Of a DNA stretch of 64,000 nt, positions 12,128 to 23,145 are shown in pieces (positions within the stretch are counted from its first letter, which is position 1; each line of letters opens with the position of its first letter). The translations under genes were made by a program, and so were the position numbers. The stretch comes from Berberis thunbergii (taxonomy: Eukaryota; Streptophyta; Magnoliopsida; Ranunculales; Berberidaceae). Below the pieces are notes generated by a model. It did not search any database, was not told the DNA's origin, and saw only the letters and a list, made by a program, of their open reading frames with translations. Location: positions 744,001 through 808,000 of the forward strand of contig QNQO01000223.1 of NCBI GenBank assembly GCA_003290165.1. Direction: 5' to 3'.

Positions 12128-12243
12128 TCATGTTGGGTAGCCAAGGATGATTTGCCTAATATCCACAAAAGGGTCTCGCCATGTACGGACTCAATGTGCC
12201 TAATGTGGTTCACAGGCGGTCTCCTTGGCTAACCCAACTGTCT
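12128..12243 (+). ncRNA. MIR169: miR169 hairpin A-p1
   Basis: The 5' arm at 12138-12158 starts TAGCCAAGGATGATTTGCCT, one change (C to T) from the standard miR169 core. The 3' arm at 12215-12233 is GGCGGTCTCCTTGGCTAAC, the star. The loop is about 55 nt. It is first of three plus-strand hairpins in this unit. The single mismatch lies within the mature RNA and could weaken or shift target choice. Confidence 0.7.
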
Positions 12244-12351
12244 CTTAATCATCGTGCAAGACTGTCTTTTCTTTAATTCCCTAAAGCCATACAAACATGC
12301 AGGATCAATAATGCATGAAGATGGAATGAAGGCCTTACATGATGATGAAGA

Positions 12352-12472
12352 ATCGTGTTTGGTAGCCAAGGATGACTTGCCTACATTCTGCAAAAGGGTC
12401 ACACTCTCCCTTGTGGCCTTTATTATGTCCCTGATGTGGTCATTAGGCAGTCTCCTTGGCTAATCTAACCGT
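12352..12472 (+). ncRNA. MIR169: miR169 hairpin A-p2
   Basis: The mature arm at 12363-12383 begins TAGCCAAGGATGACTTGCCT, an exact match to the miR169 family as I know it. The star arm at 12446-12463 reads GGCAGTCTCCTTGGCTAA. The duplex has the usual two-nucleotide offset and few mismatches. miR169 loaded in AGO1 directs cleavage of NF-YA mRNAs (established knowledge). This is among the best candidates for a working gene here. Confidence 0.85.
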
Positions 12473-12572
12473 TTCTTATTCCTCATGCAAGGCTCTCTTT
12501 TCTTTCCTAAAAGCTATACATGCAGACCAACAATGAATGACGATGAAATGTGGATCTTACATGAAGATGAAG

Positions 12573-12682
12573 AGTCATTTTGGTAGCCAAGGATGACTTG
12601 CCCATATTGTCAAAGTGGTCATCTCGTCCCTGACCCAAATGTGGTTCATTGGCAGGATCTCCTTGGCTAACCTGGCTGACTC
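12573..12682 (+). ncRNA. MIR169: miR169 hairpin A-p3
   Basis: The mature arm at 12584-12604 begins TAGCCAAGGATGACTTGCCC and the star arm at 12651-12671 is GGCAGGATCTCCTTGGCTAA, with an extra GA bulge relative to A-p2. It is the third plus hairpin. Its isoform differs from A-p2 at the 3' end (CCCA versus CCTA). Confidence 0.78.
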
Positions 12683-12764
12683 TTTTCTCTCATGCTAGAT
12701 CCTTGTTTCTCAGATCTATGTACAAGGAAATGTATAGAACTTTTGAACAAGTTTTGAAAATTGA

Positions 12765-13296
12765 TGATAAATCAAATATGACTCTCATCGCGCGATCATA
12801 CACATGACAAAGATCATCTATTACGAGGATCCAAGTATTTTAGTTCAGGCTTGACTCGTAAAGCTCGGAAAGACAGGTCCAACCATTAAAGCCCAAAATG
12901 GACCTTCAGAACGTAATCAGAGGCCCGAATCCAAACCCAACGAGACTCTTCCTTTAAGAGGAAAGACGTCACGAATGAGACGAGTCATGGCGGGAATCAC
13001 TCCCCCAAGGACGTATCTCCATGAAGGAGGAGACTGTTACAAAGAACGTCTCCCCTCATCACGCCCCACATGCTTAAGTCACGCAGAGAATTAATAACGA
13101 ACATTATATAAGGTAATGAAAACACTCGACAAAGGTATGCAATTTTTTAACTGAACTCTGTCCAGATTTTGTCTTCTCCCAAATATTTATTGATTTAAGC
13201 ATCAAAGTGCATTCGAACCACAAAAATTGTAGTCTTTGGCAATCTAACCCTTGTTTTGCAAGTCAGATCACCAGGAGACCAAATTTGGACGCATCA
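12765..13296. repeat. Probable solo LTR in unit A
   Basis: The segment interrupts unit A relative to B (near 18275) and C (near 31090), where the flanking bases are contiguous. It starts TGATAAATC and ends TTTGGACGCATCA, the same 3' end as the solo LTR at 29575-30132. A promoter-like TTATATAAGG lies near 13105. No internal region is present. The exact left edge and target duplication are uncertain. Confidence 0.5.
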
Positions 13297-14440
13297 TCAC
13301 AAATAACATTCCAAATAGTTAGGAATGCATTACTAATGTTGCAATGTAGGGATTGGGAATTTTGTATCCAACCTGGATCAAGCTACATTTATGCATGACA
13401 AACACACCAAAGCCAAAGCCAGAAATTGAATTCCAGAACAGAAGTCGACCAGCTGCTGAAGGATGAGTTCTGACTTGTTGAATTCCGTTTATACATATTG
13501 ACGGTGATATAGTGGATTGATCCTGCTAATAAATTTGTTGTAACTTGTTGAGATAACCTCCCGTCAAGCTTAGTAAGTACTAGTAGGCTTTAGCTCATGT
13601 GTATCGACCCCCTCCTTTAGTGATTCAAATTTAAGTTTTGAGTCGTACTTAATGTTAATTTATTCAAACAATTAATATGTAGTTGAAAGTGTATTTTGTT
13701 CACTTATTAATGAAGATGTAGATCAATGGTATTTTGTCTAGATATAGTTGAATCTGCAATATTTAATTGATAGATAGCGGAGATTATTTACGATGACCAA
13801 ACCTATAGAAATTAATAAGAAAAGCTTATTACTTTCGATCATACAAATTGGCAATTTGCCCGAAGCATCTTCAAATATATACATTTTTAACTCCTCAGTG
13901 TACGAGCTAGGAATGATTCCTATAAATTCAGTGGTCAGATAGAGTAGAGAGGTGCAAGATGATCTGTTGCTGTATAGGTTTGCCGAACATTGTGCAAGAT
14001 CTAGTTGTTATCATCAAGCTTCCCCAGTTTAGTTTTAATTCATCTAATTACCAAATGTCAAACACTCCATGGAGTGTTTATGTACGTCCTTCAGATATGA
14101 GTATGCAACAGAAGAGTCCACACACAGTTCTAGCTTACGAATGTCATATCTGTTTGCTACCTGCAGCCACACCTTGTTTTTAACCAGAGTAGGCTGCAAT
14201 GACCTTTCCTTTCTCGTTTCCTAGAATTGCTCCATAGCCTCTTCACATCCCCTTCATAGATCCGTCTGAGTTTGCTTTGATCCTGCCCGGTCGGTTTTTC
14301 CCAAGTGTATTTGGTAACTAGTTTGTTTTGAGAAAAACAGTATCTATTCTCCATGCATGCAATAAGTTGTCAACAGTAATTGTCCTCTACTCCTTTACTT
14401 TAATCTCCACAGAAGAAGCTTTGAATATCTCCTCCACAAT
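13297..14440. other. Non-coding right part of unit A
   Basis: No gene is seen. The sequence is paralogous to 56580-58795 in unit D, apart from insertions there. Short matches suggest ancient transcribed non-coding sequence, but no splice or coding pattern is evident. Confidence 0.45.
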
Positions 14441-15031
14441 CTTATTAACCAAGTTTATGCCAACTGCATGCGTCCTGTTTTCTGAATGCCCTCTGATTTA
14501 TTTCTCTCGGCCCATATATGTTAGATAGTAGATAGTTTGCATTAAAAGTTGTTGGAGATGTTGGATCGAGTTGAGCATGTAAATTTAATCCCACATAGAT
14601 TAAGGATCTACATCATGTGAAGTTAATAAGAGTTCTCTACTTTGGCGAGACTTGAGTCTACCCTAGCCAGGGTAAAGCTCCACTTCGGCACTAGGGTGTA
14701 TGGTTTTTACTAATTGAGCTTTACCTCCCTCAAAAGGCATTGTTGTTATTAAGTACATACTTGAGCCAACATCTCCACCTTAGCAAGACTTAGCCTACCC
14801 TGGCTCGGGATAAGCTCTACCTCAACGTGACTCTAACAATTATAAGGATATTGTGCCCAACTTAAACACCTGCGGCTCCCGAGTGTGGGGTTTTTACAAA
14901 TTGGGTGCTACTGCCCAAAAAGGCATTGTTGCTATTGAGTACATGTCTTATCCTTTATTGCTCCAATCCTAAATTCTTTCATTTATGAAAGGTTGTTGGA
15001 GTCTATATGTAACACTTTGCTACTAGTAGAA

Positions 15032-15262
15032 TGTCACTACCCGATCCACAGAGTACTACATTGTCCGCTTTGGGCCCAAGGTCCGCACGGTTTTAAAATG
15101 CGTAGTACTTTGTCGATTCAAACTCGTACATATATAACATATCACCATTCCGCACCCAGGTGATGTGAGACTATGATCTCCCCTTTATAGTTTGCCAACA
15201 ATTTTGGGATCCATGAGCTCTTGGGCTTCTCCCTTACCTCCCTCCTCAAGTCCGCTCTTAGT
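15032..15262 (-). repeat. Solo Cassandra-like TRIM LTR, degraded
   Basis: TGTCACTACCCGATCC, TTGTCCGCTTTGGGCCCAA and TTCCGCACCCAGGTGATGTG match the TRIM LTRs at 47939-49399 in order and spacing. The right end is worn. Orientation is taken from the multimeric copy, where the primer-binding site shows the element reads on the minus strand. Confidence 0.7.
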
Positions 15263-15779
15263 GGAATGTAGCATAATCATTCTCTACATCAGATCAATAC
15301 TTCCAAAAGTGTATTCATACAATAAAGGAAGCTTCAATCAATTTGATCAAGATGGACAACTTTGTGATGGTTCCACATGACTGCTGTACAAAGTATTTTA
15401 CTAATTACTTATTTTATGTGATACTCTTTGCTTTGAACTGATGCTGGCAGTATTCAGTATTTTGGTCAGGCTTGATGTATGGTCAAATATATGGAGGAAG
15501 GAGCTATAATATTTTGTGCTTCGGTGATCATTTTGAATGCATTATGGGGTGTGTTGGTGTATTATGTTTCTCAGATTGTCTTGAGTTTAACTAGAATATG
15601 AACAACTAAACACAAATAAAATTCGCAATCATCATGAATTAATTATAAAATTTGTTACAAATGAACTTCTACCTTCATCTCTATACTTCATTGCAACATT
15701 TTCTTCAAACTTCTCTCAAGTTAAACTTCACAATCACGACAACCTCCATGGATTGTTCCTACAACTATAACTTCCAGCA

Positions 15780-15875
15780 GGCCCCTTATTGGATCCCCCT
15801 GTGACAGTCTTTTGCCCGACGCTCAGCCTCACCACATTTGAAGCAAGCACCCTGATTAGTTGGTGTAGTAGAACT
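15780..15875 (-). pseudogene. Retrotransposon gag zinc-knuckle remnant
   Basis: The minus strand encodes ACFKCGEAERRAKDC, a CCHC zinc knuckle in which Arg replaces the expected His. A stop follows shortly. The paralogous place in unit C (27850-27910) reads FFKGGGEAGVRQKTV, more decayed. Too short to classify further. Confidence 0.5.
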
Positions 15876-16277
15876 CGAACCTCCATATGATCAATGCATT
15901 CTTTTAGCTAGATCTAGCCATTCAAATCCTTGCAACAACTTGAAAAAGTTTCTACTTGGGTTCTTCTCTATAGTAGATTGATGGCAATAAATTATAGCTG
16001 ATAAATTGTTACCAAGTAAAAGTACATTTATGTTTTATAGCAAACTTTCTTGCAAGATATTCATTAATCACTCTTAACTAAACCGCTTATCCTACAAGCC
16101 ATATGCACCTAACAACACTGCAATGCGTAATCCCATATGTTAACTTTTAATTGTAATCTTGACATACAAACCATAAGTCAACAACAACAACAAACAAAAG
16201 AAAAAAGAAAAAAGAAAAAAAAAAAAGGATTCTTTCAATTGGACACAATCTGACCAACAATCAAATGCCTATGAGAA

Positions 16278-16394
16278 GGACCGGGTCTAAGGAGACTGCC
16301 AGTCTATTAATCACATCAGGAATCAGTCTTTAGCTACAAAGATTGATCCCTTTGGAGAATGTAGGCAAGTCATCCTTGGCTACCAAACAAGACC
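16278..16394 (-). ncRNA. MIR169: miR169 hairpin B-m, star arm worn
   Basis: The minus strand at 16362-16382 begins TAGCCAAGGATGACTTGCCT, an exact family match. The star side is reduced to GGCAGTCTCCTTAGACC (around 16285-16301), so pairing is weaker at the base. Mature RNA production is possible but doubtful. Confidence 0.6.
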
Positions 16395-16815
16395 CTTTAT
16401 CTTCAAGCAAGACCTCTTTTTCCTTTGCACAATTGCTCTATCAGTTATACTAATCTTCCTTCCCAATGCCTCTCTATTAATAGATCTCTCCACCCACCCC
16501 ATGCACATTTAGGTGTCCACAATAACGAATATGTTCTTGTGATATGTATAAATCACATTTAAAGTCTATGAATCACATTTAAAGTCTGCAGCATGTACAG
16601 AGATGTTCATCTTTGATTCCTCTCAACGTTGTAAACGGGGCTTGATAATTTGAAGAAAATGCATAAAGAATGTCAATGAACAAAAAGCAAAAGTTACCCT
16701 AAAGAATTCTATTTCCCTTGGGATAACCATTGACACTACGTACTGATTGACAACTTGAATTTTGAACAAGTTTAGTTGACCTTTTAACTTCTCAAAGAGT
16801 ATCTATCCATAAACA

Positions 16816-17122
16816 CACTACACCAAATTGGCGTTTTTGTAACAACCCTAAAAAAATATCACTTTTTGAAGAATAACAATCCACCTAACAATTTTACACA
16901 TTTTCACAAAAAAATGATACAATAATTGTATCATCATGAAGAGTATGGTTATAAAAGTGATACTATTCATGGTGATCCAATTTATTGTATCATTTTTTTT
17001 GTTACTGTTTTTCATTTTTTTTACAAAATTTAGTTTTGACTTGAAATTGTTTGGTGAATTGTAACATCTCAAAAGTGATATTGTTTTGAGAGCTGTTACA
17101 AAAGTGTCAATTTGGTGTAGTG
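16816..17122. mobile_element. CACTA-type MITE, 307 bp (copy 1)
   Basis: The ends are CACTACACCAAATTGGCGTT and CAATTTGGTGTAGTG, long inverted repeats. Internal TTGTAACAAC and GTTACAAAAGTG sequences also mirror each other. Further copies lie at 22106, 33031, 42738 and 56219. Sits between the minus and plus hairpins of unit B. No coding capacity. Confidence 0.8.
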
Positions 17123-17641
17123 GACAGTTTTGATGTCAACAAACAAAGATTTGCACATCTTTATGGATTCATTCCAGTGACACTGCTTTTGCTGTCTATA
17201 TATGAAAGACAAATTTAAATGGATGGGGAAAAAATGTATGGGTAGTGAATGTGATAGTCAATTTTTAGCGGTTGAATGTTAAAGCTATTCTCTCTTAATA
17301 TTTCTCCATGTCATTAACATAAGGCATCATATCCAACAGTGTGTATCACAAGAATAGAATTTAATTATATCACTTTGTGGTTATCTTTGATTACTATCCA
17401 AAGTCATGCGTACGGTATAGACATGGAGAGAGCAGTTATCGCCAATGGATAATTGGATATGTATCACAAGAATATATTCCCTATCTTGGCATATCCAAAA
17501 GATTGAATTAAAGTATGTTTGCCTAGATAAGAAACCCAAATAAGGTAAAATTATAACTTATAAGGAAACGTAATTAAGATACTGATATCATCTTCAAAGG
17601 AAACTTAATTAAGATACCATTCTGATATTTCAAAACATGGA

Positions 17642-17652
17642 TTTATATATAC
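17642..17652 (+). promoter_or_regulatory. TATA-like motif, unit B
   Basis: TTTATATATAC occupies the place of the CTATAAATA motif of the other units, followed by CTCTTGCATTGGAGAAC. The first hairpin starts about 100 bp downstream. Confidence 0.5.
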
Positions 17653-17742
17653 AGGCTCTCTTGCATTGGAGAACGGTGTGGAGTAGTAGAGAACTGTGTA
17701 TTGAGAGAAAGAGGAAATGGGGGTCTTACATGAAGATGTAGA

Positions 17743-17820
17743 GTCATGTTTGGTAGCCAAGGATGACTTGCCTATATCTCAAAAGGGTGTTGCCACTACG
17801 GACTCAATGTCCCTAAATCC
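17743..17820 (+). pseudogene. miR169 site B-p1 without star arm
   Basis: The mature-like sequence at 17754-17774 is an exact TAGCCAAGGATGACTTGCCT, but the 3' arm carrying GGCAGTCTCC is deleted: after CAATGTCCCTAAAT the sequence jumps to the next repeat. Without a star arm it cannot form the usual precursor, so I call it a broken MIR169 copy. Confidence 0.6.
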
Positions 17821-17883
17821 ATAAATACATTCAGGATAAATAATGCATGAAGATGAAATGAAGGTCTTACATGACGATGAAGA

Positions 17884-18003
17884 GTCCTGTTTGGTAGCCA
17901 AGGATGACTTGCCTACATTCTCCAAAAGGGTCAATCTCCCTTATCGACTTTATTATGTCCCTGATGTGGTCACTAGGCAGTCTCCTTGGCTAATCTGACC
18001 GTC
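17884..18003 (+). ncRNA. MIR169: miR169 hairpin B-p2
   Basis: The mature arm at 17895-17915 matches miR169 exactly over TAGCCAAGGATGACTTGCCT; the star at 17976-17993 is GGCAGTCTCCTTGGCTAA. It is equivalent to A-p2 in the trio. The hairpin looks intact and is the only whole plus-strand one in unit B. Confidence 0.85.
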
Positions 18004-18101
18004 TCTTATTTCTCACGTGAGGCTTTTGTTTCTTTCCTAAGGGTTACAGAATCAACGATTCATGAATTGAAATCCCATTGGGATTTTACATGAAGGTGAA
18101 G

Positions 18102-18190
18102 AGTCATTTTGGTAGCCAAGGATGACTTGCCCCTGCTCTCAGAAAGGTTGTTTCTTCTCTGATCCTAATGTGGTTCACTGGCTGACTATT
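18102..18190 (+). pseudogene. miR169 site B-p3 without star arm
   Basis: TAGCCAAGGATGACTTGCCC at 18113-18132 is intact, but the 3' arm is deleted: GGTTCACTGGCTGACT replaces the longer GGCAGGATCTCC-containing stretch seen in A-p3 and C-p3. The deletion lies between two copies of a TGGCT-like word. Probably not processed. Confidence 0.6.
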
Positions 18191-18199
18191 TTCTGTCAT

Positions 18200-19760
18200 G
18201 TTAGATCCCTGTTTCTCAGAGCTATGTGTAGGATCAAGTATAAACGGGACAGTATCCATAGAACTTCTAAACAAGGTAGAAAATTACATTTTCCATCTCA
18301 TACATATCCTTTCAAATAGTTAGGATGATTCATGTTGCAGTAGAGATAGGGGTCCAACCTGGATCCAACCACATTTTACGCATGACAAGCACTGCCCTGC
18401 TGACGCCAGAATCCACATTCCAGAATAGAGGTTAGCCAGCTACTAAATCATGTTATCCCCACAAGCTTAGTATGGAGTACTAGATTAGTGGACAAGATTT
18501 AAGGCAAAAACAAAAAAATGAGGAAACTATGGTTGCTACAAAAATGGAAACATGTACTGTCTGATCATACGCATTTGGAAGTTGTGTATAAAACAAACAT
18601 ATGGAAGCTGGATGCTCTCTATGATGCACATATGGAAGCTGTGAATGCTGCAAATAGAGATGTTTTCAATCAAACACATATTAAAGATGCAATCCATTCT
18701 ACAGTCAAGCAAATCAAGGTTCAAGAATCAATCAAACCAATCATGTTCTGTATTCATTCCAAACGTAAGGAATTATGTGTCTATTAAACCACTCTCTTTT
18801 GTATTGACAAAGTACGATATGAAATACTAAGAACAACTTTACAATTCTCTTCTATGTTCCAATTGTTTTTAGTTTCTTTTTTCTCTAGGTAGGGTACTTT
18901 AAGTTGTTCTTCAAGTTAAAATGTTCTTGAATGTAGGTTAACTGTTCAGAAGATGTACATTGTGTGTTCAATTTTTTATACTAGAATCCAAGTATTTGTC
19001 TTATATCTATCCTGATAAAGTACCGTGGTGAAACAACCATGATCTCCATCAGATCCTAGATGGCAGAGTACCTTGGTTTCGAATCCAAGGTCAAAGTAGT
19101 CAGTCTTCATTTCTACATTTACAATATCCACCTACAATTCATATTCATAATCTAAAAGTCTAATTAAACTGAGATTTAATGGATTCTGTTAGTGGGGAAA
19201 CTGAAGTTAAATACTCACACTGATTTAAAATTTTCCTTGACCGTGGGGTGATCATTGAAGAAAAAACAGCCTCTAGCTATCATGCCTAACCTTCTTGGAA
19301 CAACATGGCCGAATTGTATTCTGTTGAGACCTTTTGGGATCTGGTTTTTATAGCTTCAATGGCATGAGGGTCTTTTGCATTCTGACCTCTTATAACTGTA
19401 GAGTAAGTTTAGGGAGCCTTGTTTAGAGGCCTCTTTTGTGTCTCTTTTTAGTTTTTTACATTTTTTACCTCTTTTCTTTAAAACATAACCTCAAACATCA
19501 TCCATATAAGGGGTAGAAATGTCAAAAAATCTCAAAAAAGCTCCAAAACAAGGCTCCCTATAATTGTTGATAACAGTAACATTACTCAATGTCGACTTAA
19601 TATATAGAACAAATTTGTCTTGCATTTACTCAAACATTAGTCGACTTCAACGACTATAGTAGGACATTTTTTATTTTATTATTTGATTGTTGATTTTTGA
19701 ACCCGAGCAGGGTTTTTTTGGGTCCACAACCATGAAATGCCTCCAACAAGGTTCAAAGCT
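18200..19760. other. Non-coding remainder of unit B
   Basis: No gene is recognised. 18980-19460 is paralogous to 31180-31560 in unit C. Short open frames at 18518-18830 show simple HMEAVNAANRDVF-like repeats but no known domain. Confidence 0.4.
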
Positions 19761-19761
19761 T

Positions 19762-20165
19762 CACTACAAGAAAACAATAATTTAAAGTCGGTAGCCAAAG
19801 GCATTTTGTGAAGGTTATAACCATCGATAAATAAAACAGCGACGGTTACACAACCGTCGCTAATGAAGGCGTTACTAAGTCATTCAGCGACGGTTTTAAG
19901 CAACCATTGGCATAATCTTCGCTAAATGCAATATAGTAACAGTTTGTAAACATTGCTAAAATATGGGACAATAATAGCGGTTGATAGCAATCTACGACGG
20001 TTTCTACCATCGGAAAAACTTGATAATCAATCCATTTTTTGCTCTTTAGCAGCAGTTCCACCGCTAAAATCCATGAGGCACTCTGCGATGATTTTCAACC
20101 GCCGTTGAATTCCCTTTGATAGTCCTTTTAGCGACGGTTACAACTGCTGCTAATGACAGTCATCA
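19762..20165. mobile_element. CACTA transposon terminus (right end not found)
   Basis: CACTACAAGAAAACAATAAT starts at 19762, the same end as the complete CACTA at 36011. It is followed by subterminal repeats of the form GCGACGGTT in both orientations. No matching CTTGTAGTG end is visible before unit C, so the element is truncated or rearranged. The allantoinase fragment to the right may be its cargo. Confidence 0.75.
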
Positions 20166-20439
20166 GTATTGTGACAATTCTAATATACATATATAACCAC
20201 ATTTTTTCAACCTGTAATCACATTTTTACATTCAACAACAACCCATGATTTTATACGACTGTTTTATGCAAAAACCATTCAACAAAACTTCATTTCAACT
20301 ATATATTGTTGTCAAAGTTAACAAAATATCAAAGCTAGTACATGTCTTGAAGTTTGAAGTTTAGAGAACAAGTCAAATTTACGATATAGCAAATGAAACA
20401 AGCCATCACCACGTGTTCGAAAAAAATTATTTTGATCCC

Positions 20440-21541
20440 ATCCCGTCCCAATTTTTTCAGGTCCTATTGGGATTGATCAATCTCATTCTGATCTCGTCCC
20501 GTGCCGATCTAGAGTTGGATGGGATCAAGATGGATATTTTCAATCCCGCCTATCCCGTCCCGTCCCGAACTAATTTTTTAAATATTTAATATGAACTATG
20601 TAATATGAAACTTTCTGTTGACATGGCTATTTTAATTTTTGTTTTATTTTTTGACATAACTTTTTATATATTCTCACACAACTTTCATGTGTTAGTCTAA
20701 AGGTAATATATAGAAGGTTATTGTGGAGGAGAATTTGTTTCTAAAACATTAGCAACTATGTAATTAAACAATGACTGTTAGCTTTTAGAAGCAATTAATA
20801 TTAGCTAAGCAATGAATTCTAGGGGTGGGCACGGTCCAGGTTGAGGTCTATCCCGGTTCATTCAACCGGGAATAGTTCGGGTCGGGAAAGCCATTTTTTT
20901 GGGGATGGCCCGGTTGGACTCGGACTGTTTGGAACCGGGACAGTCTGGGTCGGGACCATGCCTACCTGGTATATTCATTTTCCAGTTTAGTCAGCCAATT
21001 GTTTTTGGGCTTGACTATTGTTCTCATCAGTCATCTCATGTGTTTGTTTTGGCATGGGGTTGGGCTTTGGTAAACCATTGGGTTGGACTTTGGTTTGCTA
21101 ATAACTGGGCTTGAATTTAGATATGAAGTGTTACAGTAACCGGGACGAACCAGAACGGTCCTGGATTATTTTTGTTAAAACCGATTCTGTCTCGATTCAG
21201 ACCAGTCCGGGATCGGAACCGTGATAAAAACAGTGTAGACCGATTTGTCTTGGCCTTAACCAGTTCGGGACCATACCGGAATGGGTTGGACGGGTCAGGA
21301 TCGGGATTCTTGCCCACCCCTAATGAATTCATCCCTACCCAAAACCTTTAAGTCCATCACCATAGAAACTTAAGTAGAGTTGAGTTGTGTGTTTGGTAAA
21401 TCCAAAATTTTCAATCTTGCATGTTAAATTTTCAATCCAAAATTTAGTACCATTTAGGATGGGATGAGGTCTATCTCGTCCTGATCCTGAACAAACGGGA
21501 TGAGATAGGGATGAGGTACATTTCGCCTCGTGCCCACCCCT
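20440..21541. repeat. Possible outer hAT-like element with nested copy
   Basis: CATCCCGTCCC-like words at 20440-20580 and GGATGAGATAGGGATGAGG at about 21500 flank the nested hAT at 20820-21322, and a right end TGCCCACCCCTAA occurs at 21531-21543. No matching left end was found, so this is a partial older insertion. Confidence 0.35.
20820..21322. mobile_element. Non-autonomous hAT-type element, 503 bp
   Basis: The ends are TAGGGGTGGGCA and TGCCCACCCCTA, perfect inverted repeats. The 8-bp flank ATGAATTC is present at 20812-20819 and 21323-21330. The interior is rich in CCGGGA/GGTTCGG words. No coding capacity. It shares its ends with the cyclin-bearing element at 34319. Confidence 0.9.
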
Positions 21542-21714
21542 AAACACCAATATATAAGCATGAGCTTTCCAGTTTAGCAACTATGTTTGTAAAAATGCTG
21601 ATAGTTAACAAATTTGTGTAGTTCTGATACAAACAGGTACGGCCATGAGGTTTAAAATGAATTGGATTCATTGTGTACTTGCAAAATAGCCTCTAGGAAG
21701 TGTAGTTGCAGTAA

Positions 21715-23145
21715 GATGATATCATTCCATAATAGTTTTTCATCAAGGGGATCCGGTGACATAAAATGGAACACGGTATTTGAACATGAGAGAAAGAGAT
21801 TGCAGAGATGATATGCCACCCCACGCCTTTAAGAAGTCACCTTCTTCAAAACGTTTAAGCTATGGTGTAGATGGTGAATGATCAGAACTCAACATGTCTA
21901 TTTGCCCTTCCTGCAGTGATATGCCTTCAATAATGTGTTGCATCAATCTCCTTATGATCAAGTAGCATTACAGAATTGAAAATTTACCACTAAAGCATCC
22001 CATAGCTTTTCTTTATTGTCTGCATCTCAGATTGGTGGAGCGCACTTGAAACAAGTATACCATCTTGAATCTCTTATGCTGAAAAATGCTAAAAATGTGG
22101 ACATGCACTACGCCAAATTGGCATATTTTTAACAATTTAAAAAATAGTAACATTTTTTAGCTATTACAATCCACCAAACAATTTCAAGTCAAAACTAAAT
22201 TTAGTCAACAAAATGTAAAATAGCTACACCAAAAAGTGATACAATAAATTATATCACCATGAATACCATCACTTGTAAGCCCATATTATTTGTGGTGGTA
22301 CAATTATTGAATCACTTTGTTTGTGAAAATGTGTAAAATTGTTTTGTGGATTGTTATAGCTAAAAAATGTTACTATTTTTTGGATTGTTACAAAAATGTC
22401 AATTTAGTATAGTGATTCTTTGCTTCCTGCATGAAATTTATCAATTTTTAGGCATCTCACAATTAAATAGACCAATCCATATTTTGGTTTAGTTGGTATG
22501 AGTGAGACTGATAATGTTTGAATTGATACAAACTAGCTAGTATGCCAAATACTAATTCAGAATTACGCATTGTTACCTTGTGTAATTGTAATGATGCTCT
22601 TGCATGTTGCATCTGATATATGAACAACATGAAGATGACATCCTTCTAAAGAACCACCAATCCATGTGTCTTTTGTTACTTCTAGAAGCTCTCTATTGGC
22701 TACCTCTTCCCTAGCTCGCAACAAAAATTAAGAAAAAACAATATCAACAATCATGTAAGAGGAAATGAAATATGGAGCAAAGCAATCAGAGAATGCACTA
22801 AAATGTTTTCTATAGAAAATGGTAGGGCTTTGTGGCATTATAGAGAAGATGATAAAACCACAATAATTGTTAATATTTTCTACCCAGGAAACCCCGAAGC
22901 AGGAGTAATATCTTACCAAGAAGGAGGCCTAGTTCTAAGACGCGTTAGAGTAAGATTGAGCATCAATTGCACCATCCTCTGCTTCTAAAAGGCTTCTTGC
23001 ATTGTTGGTCAACAACATTGTTAAGTAATACAAAGCAAAACTAAAAATATAGATAATTAGAAGCTCCATTTAATTGAAAAAAATATCAACCAACCTTGAT
23101 ACGGCTTGCATCTGTCGTTGGAAAGTCATTAATCCCTGAAGGACA
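21715..23145 (-). pseudogene. ALN: Allantoinase gene fragment, several exons
   Basis: Allantoinase hydrolyses allantoin to allantoate in purine breakdown, in the endoplasmic reticulum of plants. Minus-strand exon pieces in order: SFMCPSGINDFPTTDASRIK (about 23150-23090); EAEDGAIDAQSYSNA then, after a frame change, RPPSW (about 23000-22910); EEVANRELLEVTKDTWIGG and HLHVVHISDA (22718-22615); CFKCAPPI then DADNKEKLWDAL (22080-21990); EEGDFLKAWGGISSLQ (about 21830-21785). These follow the order of the family and some are bounded by GT/AG sites. The N-terminal metal-binding part and C-terminus are missing, a TGA replaces Arg before DADN, and a MITE sits in an intron. It may be cargo of the CACTA end at 19762 or a dead local gene. 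Confidence 0.8.
22106..22414. mobile_element. CACTA-type MITE, 309 bp (copy 2)
   Basis: CACTACGCCAAATTGGCATA and CAATTTAGTATAGTG form the inverted ends. It lies between two exon remnants of the allantoinase pseudogene on the minus strand, thus in a former intron. Confidence 0.78.

Larger units (their letters stand above)
10125..14440. repeat. MIR169 tandem unit A, about 4.3 kb
   Basis: The unit begins CACAATCTTATTAACCAAG and the same phrase reappears at 14441, the start of unit B, so this is one period of a tandem array. It carries two minus-strand and three plus-strand miR169-like hairpins. The right part (13400-14440) is closely similar to 56640-58795 in unit D. The two minus hairpins arose by an internal duplication (10540-10930 versus 10930-11340); units B and C have one each. 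No protein-coding gene was seen. Confidence 0.75.
14441..19761. repeat. MIR169 tandem unit B
   Basis: The unit begins with the same CACAATCTTATTAACC phrase as unit A and is later more similar to unit C: 15290-16130 pairs with parts of 23390-28530, and 18980-19460 with 31180-31560. It carries one minus-strand and three plus-strand miR169 sites, a TRIM LTR and a CACTA-type MITE. It is cut at 19761 by a CACTA terminus. Confidence 0.7.
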
